Source: Roseiflexaceae bacterium (GTDB taxonomy: Bacteria > Chloroflexota > Chloroflexia > Chloroflexales > Roseiflexaceae). Taken from it: DNA of 5,975 nucleotides. Positions within the stretch are counted from its first letter, which is position 1, and the number at the start of each line of letters is the position of its first letter. Location: the NCBI GenBank assembly GCA_014381165.1, contig JACMIM010000752.1, forward strand, positions 1 through 5,975, given 5' to 3'. The notes beneath the pieces are model-generated. The model was not told the origin of the DNA. It searched no databases and was given only the letters and a program-made list of their open reading frames with translations. This document shows, piece after piece, positions 1 to 5,209 of the stretch. Position numbers and translations under genes: made by a program.

Positions 1-736
1 ACTGCGGCGGCTGCCAGCCAAAGGCCTGATACAGGAGCACATGGTAGGGCGCGCTCGGCACCCACTCTTCCGAGCGCATGACATGCGTGATGCCCATGAG
101 GTGATCGTCGACCAGGTGCGCCAGGTGATACACCGGCATGCCAGTGGTCTTCAGCAGCACGATATCATATAGCTCGCTGTTGTTGACCGTGATGCCATCG
201 CCGCCGCGAATCAGATCGCTGAAGCTGGTGGTGCCCTCGGTCGGTACTTTTAAGCGCACGGTGAAGGGCTGGCCAGTGGCGGCTAGCTCGCGCTGCTGGT
301 CGAGCGGCCAATCGCGCTCGGGGCCGCGAAAGCGAAACGATTTATGGCCGGCAGCCTGCGAGGCCGCGCGCAGTTGGTCGAGTTCCTCGGGCGTGGTGAA
401 GGACATGTAGGCCTTGCCCTGCTCCAGCAGCTGATCGACGAAGGGCTGGTAGATACCGGCCTGCTTGCGCTCGGATTGCACATAGGGCGCGTTTGGCCCG
501 CCAATGTCCGGCCCCTCGTCCCAGGTGATACCAACCCAGCGCAGCGACGCCATCAGGGCGTCGGCGGCACCGGGCACAAAGCGCGCCTCGTCGGTGTCTT
601 CGATCCGCAGCAGGAACTGGCCGCCATAATGCTTGGCGAACAGCCAGTTGAATAGCGCCGTTCGCACGCCGCCGATATGGAGAAAGCCGGTCGGGCTGGG
701 CGCAAAGCGAACGCGCACCGGGCCGTTGATGGTCAT
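1..736 (-). CDS. gltX: Glutamyl-tRNA synthetase, N-terminal half (partial, runs off the left edge)
   Basis: Class I aminoacyl-tRNA synthetase that attaches glutamate to tRNA(Glu) in the cytoplasm. About 245 N-terminal residues are visible; bacterial GluRS is usually 470-500 long, so the KMSK loop and the anticodon-binding domain lie outside the window. Residues 8-17 read RVRFAPSPTG and are followed by the HIGH-type signature HIGG at 20-23. LRIEDTD and YVQSER follow, and near the end VDDHLMGITHVMRSEEW, all hallmark GluRS blocks. The start is the ATG at 736-734, placed 7 bases after an AAGGA ribosome-binding site and directly before the conserved block. The region where many GluRS carry a Cys-x-Cys zinc knuckle reads KAYMSFTTPEEL with no cysteine, so this is probably a zinc-free form. 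GlnRS is less likely, because the sequence matches the bacterial GluRS pattern throughout. Whether it is discriminating cannot be judged from this half. Confidence 0.96.
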   Translation of the reverse strand, partial: MTINGPVRVRFAPSPTGFLHIGGVRTALFNWLFAKHYGGQFLLRIEDTDEARFVPGAADALMASLRWVGITWDEGPDIGGPNAPYVQSERKQAGIYQPFVDQLLEQGKAYMSFTTPEELDQLRAASQAAGHKSFRFRGPERDWPLDQQRELAATGQPFTVRLKVPTEGTTSFSDLIRGGDGITVNNSELYDIVLLKTTGMPVYHLAHLVDDHLMGITHVMRSEEWVPSAPYHVLLYQAFGWQPPQ

Positions 737-743
737 TATTTCA

Positions 744-748
744 TCCTT
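744..748 (-). promoter_or_regulatory. Ribosome-binding site of gltX
   Basis: On the minus strand AAGGA lies 7 bases upstream of the ATG at 736-734. It fixes the gltX start. Confidence 0.8.
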
Positions 749-760
749 CACTGATTGTCG

Positions 761-801
761 CAGGGAGCCGTATTATACCAGAGCAGCAAGGAAACTCCCT
801 G
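761..801. repeat. 7-bp inverted repeat flanking the gltX -10 box
   Basis: CAGGGAG (761-767) and CTCCCTG (795-801) are perfect inverted arms, 27 bases apart, on either side of the gltX -10 element. This could be a widely spaced operator or chance. No matching regulator is recognised. Confidence 0.3.
772..780 (-). promoter_or_regulatory. Extended -10 promoter element of gltX
   Basis: The minus strand reads TGGTATAAT, a perfect -10 hexamer (777-772) preceded by an extended TGn motif. A start point near 765 would give a leader of about 29 bases. No convincing -35 hexamer is seen at 16-18 bases spacing, which fits an extended -10 promoter. Confidence 0.65.
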
Positions 802-843
802 AGTTGAGCCGAAAGCGATCACGTCAAGCTGCGGGTAGCGGTC

Positions 844-849
844 TATAAT
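844..849 (+). promoter_or_regulatory. -10 box of the membrane/spermidine-synthase fusion gene
   Basis: TATAAT matches the consensus exactly and would start transcription near 856, giving a leader of about 27 bases before the ATG at 883. The -35 region (about 820-826) is weak. The position argues against the upstream in-frame TTG at 862 as the real start, since that would leave almost no room for a ribosome-binding site. Confidence 0.55.
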
Positions 850-872
850 GCAGGCAGGAACTTGCATGCACC

Positions 873-877
873 GGGAG
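873..877 (+). promoter_or_regulatory. Ribosome-binding site that sets the start at 883
   Basis: GGGAG lies 5 bases upstream of the ATG at 883. The alternative in-frame TTG at 862 has only the poorer GCAGGA in front of it, so 883 is preferred. Confidence 0.65.
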
Positions 878-882
878 AATCT

Positions 883-3144
883 ATGCGCCACTACATCGCA
901 CGCCTGCTCAACCCAACTGATACGGCAGACCGCCCGCCCGCTTCGGCACACCTGCGCTCCGGTATTGGCACCGCTGCCCTGTTCACGCTAACGATGTTTC
1001 TCAGCGCAATGCTGTTGTTCGTGGTGCAGCCGCTGTTTGCGCGGCTGGTTCTGCCGTTACTCGGCGGGTCGCCGGCGGTCTGGAATACCGCGCAGGTGTT
1101 CTTTCAGGTTGCGCTGCTGTTGGGCTACCTGTACGCCCACGCGCTACGGCTCTGGCTGCGCCCGCGCGCGCAAGTGCTGGTTCACGGCACCCTGCTGCTG
1201 CTGCCGCTGCTGGTGCTGCCAATCGCGGTGCCGGCTGGCTGGCAGCCGCCCACCGCGAGCAACCCGATTCCCTGGCTGCTGGCCGCGCTGGCGGTGGCGG
1301 TCGGCCTGCCATTCTTTGTGATCTCGACCAGCAGCCCATTGCTGCAATCCTGGTTCAGCCGTACCAGCCACAGTTCAGCCCACGACCCCTATTTTCTATA
1401 CGCGGCCAGCAACATTGGCAGCATGCTCGGGTTGCTGGGCTACCCCTTTCTGATCGAGCCGCAGCTGCGGCTGGTCGAGCAGAGCTGGGTTTGGTCGCTG
1501 GGCTATGGCGCGCTGGTGGCGCTGGTGCTGCTATGTGGCGTGGTGGTCTGGCGCAGCAGTGCGAATGCGCCGTCGCCGCGCGCTGCCGCCGCAACGCTGC
1601 CTGCTACGCCGCCGCTGGTATGGCGGCGGCGGCTGCGCTGGGTTGCACTAGCGGCCGTGCCGTCCAGCTTGCTGCTGAGCGTCACCACATACTTGTCCTC
1701 GAACATTGCGCCGTTTCCGCTGCTGTGGGTGGTGCCACTGGCGCTGTACCTGCTGACGTATGTGCTGGTCTTTGCCAAGCGCCCGCCACTTTCCCAACAG
1801 GTGATGCAGCGCGTGCTGCCGTTCGTGCTGACCCCACTGGTGATCTGCCTTGCCGCAGCACTCATCGACCCGATTTGGCTGCTGTTTCCGCTGAACCTGG
1901 CGGCGTTTTTTGTCGCTACCATGGTCTGCCACGGCGAGCTTGCCAACGACCGGCCGGCGGCCACGCACCTAACCGAGTTCTATCTGTGGATGTCGGTCGG
2001 CGGTGCGGTTGGCGGGCTGCTGACTGGCCTGGTCGCGCCGCTGGTGTTCGATCAGGTGCTGGAGTATCCGTTGGCACTGGTGCTGCTCGTGCTGCTGCTC
2101 TGGCGGCCTGACCGCTACATCCTGCGCGATGTCACGCTGGGACTGAGTGTGCTGGTGTTGAGCCTGGTGCTGATCGCTGGCGGCGTGCTGCTGGGGGTGC
2201 AAGACCGCACACTGTTGATCGTGCTGATGGTGGGCGTGCCGGGGTTGGTGGCGCTGGCGTTTTGGCGCTGGCCGTTGCGCTACGCTGTAGCGCTGGCGGG
2301 GTTGCTGGGGCTGGGGCTGATCACGCAGAGCTTCAGCACAGCCAATCGTTACACCGAGCGCAGCTTCTTCGGCATCAATCAGGTGCTCGCGCAGGATGAG
2401 CTGATGCTGCTTCGCCACGGCACGATTACCCACGGTGCGCAGGCACTCGATCCGGCGCGTCGCCGCGAGCCGCTGCTGTATTATCACCGCAGTGGGCCGC
2501 TTGGCCAGCTATTCGATGCCTGGACGAAGCCAGGTGCTGGGCAACGGGTGGCCGTGGTTGGCCTTGGTGTGGGGGCAACAACGTGTTATGCGCAACCCGA
2601 CCAACAGTGGACGCTGTATGAGATCGACCCGGTGGTCGAGCGGATCGCGCGCGACGAGCGCTTCTTCAGCTACCTGCGCGACTGCGCACCGACTGCGCCA
2701 GTGGTGCTGGGCGATGCCCGCCTCAAACTAGCCGAAGCGCCCGACGCGGCCTATGATCTGATCGTGCTGGACGCCTACAGCTCAGATGCCATCCCGATTC
2801 ACCTGATCACCCGCGAAGCTTTACAGCTCTACCGCGCGAAACTTGCGCCTGATGGCGTGCTAATCTTTCACATCTCGAATCGCTACCTCGACCTGCGCCC
2901 GGTGCTGGCGCAGCTCGCGCAGGATCTGGGCATGAGCGGCCTGGTTCAGACCTACCGCCCTGCCACTGGCACGGCCAGCCGCGAGCATACGGCCTCGATG
3001 TGGGCGGTGCTGACCAACAACCCCGCCGATCAGGGCACGCTGCGCAGCGACCCACGCTGGCAGCCGCTCGATGATGGCTCGCCGGCCCCGCTTTGGACCG
3101 ACGACTTCCACAGCGTGCTTGACGTGTTCAAGGGCGGCGAGTAA
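883..3144 (+). CDS. Polytopic membrane protein fused to a spermidine-synthase-like methyltransferase-fold domain
   Basis: A 753-residue protein in two parts. Residues about 30-482 are very hydrophobic, with roughly 13-15 predicted membrane segments (for example 30-52, 69-87, 98-118, 204-223, 279-297, 311-350, 364-388, 417-438, 443-461 and 466-482). Residues about 490-750 are a cytosolic spermidine-synthase-like domain. It has FFGINQV (495-501), LRHGTITHGAQ (510-520), the nucleotide-binding loop VAVVGLGVGA (556-565), the acidic turn YEIDP (579-583), GDARL (610-614), the strand-4 block YDLIVLDAYSSDAIP (624-638) and TDDFHSVL (739-746). This is the arrangement of the family often annotated fused MFS/spermidine synthase. 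True polyamine synthesis is doubtful: the canonical GGGDG loop is replaced by GLGVGA, and no decarboxylase (speD or speA type) is nearby. A transport or membrane-coupled transferase role is inference. The gene is divergent from gltX and 65 bases upstream of the methyltransferase gene. Confidence 0.85.
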   Translation: MRHYIARLLNPTDTADRPPASAHLRSGIGTAALFTLTMFLSAMLLFVVQPLFARLVLPLLGGSPAVWNTAQVFFQVALLLGYLYAHALRLWLRPRAQVLVHGTLLLLPLLVLPIAVPAGWQPPTASNPIPWLLAALAVAVGLPFFVISTSSPLLQSWFSRTSHSSAHDPYFLYAASNIGSMLGLLGYPFLIEPQLRLVEQSWVWSLGYGALVALVLLCGVVVWRSSANAPSPRAAAATLPATPPLVWRRRLRWVALAAVPSSLLLSVTTYLSSNIAPFPLLWVVPLALYLLTYVLVFAKRPPLSQQVMQRVLPFVLTPLVICLAAALIDPIWLLFPLNLAAFFVATMVCHGELANDRPAATHLTEFYLWMSVGGAVGGLLTGLVAPLVFDQVLEYPLALVLLVLLLWRPDRYILRDVTLGLSVLVLSLVLIAGGVLLGVQDRTLLIVLMVGVPGLVALAFWRWPLRYAVALAGLLGLGLITQSFSTANRYTERSFFGINQVLAQDELMLLRHGTITHGAQALDPARRREPLLYYHRSGPLGQLFDAWTKPGAGQRVAVVGLGVGATTCYAQPDQQWTLYEIDPVVERIARDERFFSYLRDCAPTAPVVLGDARLKLAEAPDAAYDLIVLDAYSSDAIPIHLITREALQLYRAKLAPDGVLIFHISNRYLDLRPVLAQLAQDLGMSGLVQTYRPATGTASREHTASMWAVLTNNPADQGTLRSDPRWQPLDDGSPAPLWTDDFHSVLDVFKGGE

Positions 3145-3156
3145 GCAACAACGTAG

Positions 3157-3182
3157 CTGTGGAAAGCACAGTATAATCTGTG
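3157..3182. repeat. Three CTGTG/CACAG half-sites around the methyltransferase -10 box
   Basis: CTGTG (3157-3161), CACAG (3167-3171) and CTGTG (3178-3182) alternate in orientation. The second pair brackets the TATAAT hexamer with no extra bases, and the first pair has a 5-base spacer. The symmetry over the promoter looks like an operator for a dimeric repressor, but no specific regulator family is recognised. Confidence 0.4.
3172..3177 (+). promoter_or_regulatory. -10 box of the methyltransferase gene
   Basis: TATAAT matches the consensus exactly and lies 28 bases after the stop codon of the upstream gene. It would start transcription near 3184. The -35 region is not convincing. It suggests that the methyltransferase gene has its own promoter rather than depending only on read-through. 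Confidence 0.5.
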
Positions 3183-3209
3183 TTGGAGCAGCGCATAGTT
3201 GGATGCCTC

Positions 3210-4061
3210 ATGGATGATGCCGAACCAACCGATCGCGGTCAGGTCGATCCGCGCAATCGGCTGAACGACTTGACCGGCCGCGAGTGGATTTACGCGCTAC
3301 GCTCGGTGATTGCCACACGCTACCCCACCAGCGGCGTGGAAGGCTATGCCCACGCGCTGCGGCGCGGCCACCCTTCGCCCAAACCGCCGCAGCTCATGGC
3401 CGAGCTGATTCGGTTCTTCACCAAGCGCGGCGATCGCGTGCTGGATCCGTTTGCAGGCGTCGGCGGGACGCTGCTGGCCTGTGCAATCGAAGGCCGCCAG
3501 GGCGTTGGCATCGAGCTCTCGGCAGAGTATGGCGCGATCTACCGCGAGGTCTGCCAGCGGCTTGAGCTGGAGCCGCAGACCGTGGTAGTTGGCGATGCGC
3601 GCCGACTTGGCGATCCGTCGTTTATCGACCAACAGCTGTTCGACCTTATCCTGACCGACCCGCCCTACGCGCAGATGTTGGCCAAGCCGCGTACCGGCGA
3701 GCGCAAAAAGCGCGGCCAGGGCGAGGCCACGCCTTTCACAGCCGACCCCGCCGACCTTGGCAACCTTGGCTACTGGGAGTTCCTCGGCGAGCTGCGCGGC
3801 ATTCTGGCCAGCGCTACAGGTTTGCTCAAGCCGCGTGGCTACCTGGTGCTGTTTACCAAAGACCTCCAGCCAACCCCGGAACACCACAATATGCTGCACG
3901 CCGACATCGTGGCCGAGCTACGCAGCTTGCCCAACCTGACGTTTCGTGGCTACCGGATTTGGCACGACATGAGCCAGAACCTGTACCCGTTCGGCTACCC
4001 GTTCGCATTTGTTTCCAACCAGGTACATCAGTTTATTCTGGTCTTTCGCAAAGAAGCCTAG
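3210..4061 (+). CDS. Orphan DNA methyltransferase, N6-adenine/N4-cytosine type
   Basis: A 283-residue S-adenosylmethionine-dependent amino-methyltransferase, probably acting on DNA. It shows a motif X-like HPSPKPP (54-60), the cofactor loop DPFAGVGGT (79-87), the acidic strand-2 residue in GIEL (100-103), GDA (128-130) and the catalytic TDPPY (149-153). The order X-I-IV is gamma-type, whereas many N6_N4_Mtase proteins place motif IV first. A basic stretch KPRTGERKKRGQGEATPF (159-176) follows the catalytic motif. The C-terminal part has DLQPTPEHHNMLHADI (218-233) and a Tyr/Pro/Phe-rich block YPFGYPFAFVSNQ (259-271). There is no separate target-recognition domain and no restriction gene nearby, so a housekeeping or regulatory role is plausible. 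An RNA substrate is not excluded, because DPPY also occurs in RNA methylases. The ATG at 3210 is chosen over GTG 3180 and TTG 3183, which overlap or abut the expected transcription start; its GGA at 3201-3203 is a weak ribosome site. Two TAG stops stand in tandem (4059-4064). Confidence 0.85.
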   Translation: MDDAEPTDRGQVDPRNRLNDLTGREWIYALRSVIATRYPTSGVEGYAHALRRGHPSPKPPQLMAELIRFFTKRGDRVLDPFAGVGGTLLACAIEGRQGVGIELSAEYGAIYREVCQRLELEPQTVVVGDARRLGDPSFIDQQLFDLILTDPPYAQMLAKPRTGERKKRGQGEATPFTADPADLGNLGYWEFLGELRGILASATGLLKPRGYLVLFTKDLQPTPEHHNMLHADIVAELRSLPNLTFRGYRIWHDMSQNLYPFGYPFAFVSNQVHQFILVFRKEA

Positions 4062-4103
4062 TAGCGCCTTGTGCTCGCGCGGTTGACTAATCAGATCCCT
4101 AAC

Positions 4104-4141
4104 AAAAAAAGCCCGCGCGAGCATTGCTCGCGCGGGCTTTT
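4104..4141. terminator. Bidirectional intrinsic terminator
   Basis: A perfect 12-bp GC-rich stem (4111-4122 with 4126-4137) closes a 3-base loop. It is preceded by seven A and followed by four T, so the paired region can extend to 16 bp. The plus strand gives a hairpin with TTTT for the methyltransferase gene. The minus strand gives the same hairpin followed by seven T for the DUF4397 gene, whose stop codon lies 7 bases away. It insulates the two convergent genes. Confidence 0.93.
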
Positions 4142-4148
4142 GGGCCAA

Positions 4149-4943
4149 CTAGTTCAGCTGGCGGCGCAGCCGGAGGCCGCCCACAAGCAACAGAGCTGCA
4201 AACACAGCCATCAGCGCCACTGGCAGGCCGCTTCCGCCGGTGCTTGGCAGCGTCGAAGGCGTGCCCGAACCGGCAGCTACCGGGGCAGGCGTGGCAACTG
4301 TCGCCTTGATGCTGGCGAGCTGGCCGTTGGCAAACACATCGTAGATCTTGCCGGACTCCAAATTGGTGTTCGGCAGGTCGATCACGACTGCGCTTGCGCC
4401 AGCAGGAGTGACCTGAAGGTTGTAGGTGCCTGCGTCAACCGGCAGGTACGCGCTCGCGTTCGGAAAGGCCAGCCCGGGGATCAGGGTCGCGCCGCCGGCG
4501 ACTTTAACATCGACCGCCGGGGCATCTGGCGAGAAGTGGTAGACGCGCACATGGGCCTTGCCCGCTGCCGGCGTTGCCAGGTTGTCGTTGGTGACGGTCG
4601 CCGTGATGTTGGCAACTAGGCCAGTGGCGGCGACACTGTAGGCCTTGCCGGCCTCGACCGTGACAGTCGCGTCGATCACTGCGCCACTGGCAGGCTGGCC
4701 GGTCGGTGTCACCTGAATGCGGCGGGCACCCGCTGGCACCATAAGATAATCGCTGGCTGTGAAGAAGGGCACATTTGTCACAACCGAGGCACCATCGACA
4801 TACACATCTACTGCCGGAGCATCAGGCGAGGCATGCACTACGCGTACCATTGCATTGCCCGACTGTGCCGAGGCGACCGGTACGATCATCAGCGCGGCCA
4901 GCGCACCGACCAGCATCAGAACCCGTGACGTCTGCTTGAACAT
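4149..4943 (-). CDS. Secreted tandem DUF4397 protein with a C-terminal LPSTG sorting signal
   Basis: A 264-residue exported surface protein of unknown function. Residues 1-26 form a signal peptide: a basic start (MFKQTSR), a hydrophobic core and a likely cut after ASA (24-26). Two DUF4397 domains follow, at about 32-120 and 130-215. Their signature lines VRVVHASPDAPAVDVYVDG (33-51) and VRVYHFSPDAPAVDVKVAG (132-150) are offset by exactly 99 residues. A Pro/Ala/Gly/Ser/Thr linker (217-231) leads to LPSTG (232-236), a membrane segment (239-257) and an Arg-rich tail (RLRRQLN), the layout of a sortase substrate. The start is ATG 4943, supported by AAGGAG upstream; the reading frame stays open to 4994, but that would bury the signal peptide behind 17 extra residues. 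The gene stands alone, converges on the methyltransferase gene and ends at the shared terminator. DUF4397 proteins are thought to be beta-sandwich envelope proteins; ligand and partners are unknown. Confidence 0.87.
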   Translation of the reverse strand: MFKQTSRVLMLVGALAALMIVPVASAQSGNAMVRVVHASPDAPAVDVYVDGASVVTNVPFFTASDYLMVPAGARRIQVTPTGQPASGAVIDATVTVEAGKAYSVAATGLVANITATVTNDNLATPAAGKAHVRVYHFSPDAPAVDVKVAGGATLIPGLAFPNASAYLPVDAGTYNLQVTPAGASAVVIDLPNTNLESGKIYDVFANGQLASIKATVATPAPVAAGSGTPSTLPSTGGSGLPVALMAVFAALLLVGGLRLRRQLN

Positions 4944-4953
4944 AGAATTCGCT

Positions 4954-4959
4954 CTCCTT
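4954..4959 (-). promoter_or_regulatory. Ribosome-binding site of the DUF4397 gene
   Basis: The minus strand has AAGGAG 10 bases before the ATG at 4943-4941. It supports this start over the upstream in-frame start at 4994. Confidence 0.75.
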
Positions 4960-5043
4960 GACACTAAACTACTGTTCGCGCATTTGCCAGCCATTCTGAC
5001 AATATCATGCGCGTTCCGTTAGTCTCTACGGCCAAGAAGAAGT

Positions 5044-5177
5044 TTCTGGATGCATGAATTGCGGCTATTCCGTGTATTTAGCGCCTACTTTGCTTTCTGC
5101 GTAAAAACATAGAATAATTACTGATATTTGCGTTTTGCTTTCCCTAAATACGCCTAAACCGTAGTTCTGGATGTATG
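5044..5177 (+). repeat. Near-perfect 13-bp direct repeat pair in the AT-rich spacer
   Basis: TTCTGGATGCATG (5044-5056) and TTCTGGATGTATG (5165-5177) differ at one position and lie 121 bases apart. A further GATGCATG occurs at 5201-5208. Shorter elements sit between them: TTTGCTTTC twice (5089-5097 and 5134-5142), and GTATTTAG (5074-5081) inverted as CTAAATAC (5144-5151). Regulator binding sites or remnants of a small inserted element are both possible. Confidence 0.4.
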
Positions 5178-5209
5178 CTGTACAAAATGAACCGTCTACA
5201 GATGCATGG

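Larger units (their letters stand above)
4944..5209. other. 266-base intergenic region, partly AT-rich
   Basis: This separates the amidohydrolase stop from the DUF4397 start, both on the minus strand. Counting 5041-5210 gives about 39% GC, against above 60% in the neighbouring genes; 5101-5160 is about 32%. It must contain the DUF4397 promoter, but no -10/-35 pair of good quality is evident on the minus strand. No hairpin terminator for the amidohydrolase gene was found and no credible coding frame is seen. The space and the composition break suggest the two genes are not one operon. Confidence 0.6.

Noticed and set aside
863..870. TGCATGCA perfect palindrome in the leader of the fusion gene
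   Set aside because: It is only 8 bp, common by chance, and has no supporting structure around it.
862..882. Upstream TTG start for the membrane/spermidine-synthase fusion
   Set aside because: It lies only a few bases after the predicted transcription start and has a poorer ribosome site than the ATG at 883, which has GGGAG 5 bases upstream.
1491..2111. Long plus-strand open frame inside the fusion gene
   Set aside because: It is a shifted-frame shadow of a GC-rich gene, rich in Ala/Arg/Gly with no domain pattern; the main frame carries recognisable motifs throughout.
1969..2487. 172-residue Gln/His-rich antisense open frame
   Set aside because: The Gln/His richness comes from reading CTG/GTG-rich membrane-segment codons backwards; no start signal or family resemblance.
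3297..3899. 200-residue open frame antisense to the methyltransferase
   Set aside because: It is opposite a gene with intact catalytic motifs, has no recognisable domain, and is explained by low stop-codon frequency in GC-rich DNA.
4944..4994. 17-residue N-terminal extension of the DUF4397 protein
   Set aside because: It would place a polar segment ahead of a clear signal peptide, and AAGGAG sits correctly for the ATG at 4943.
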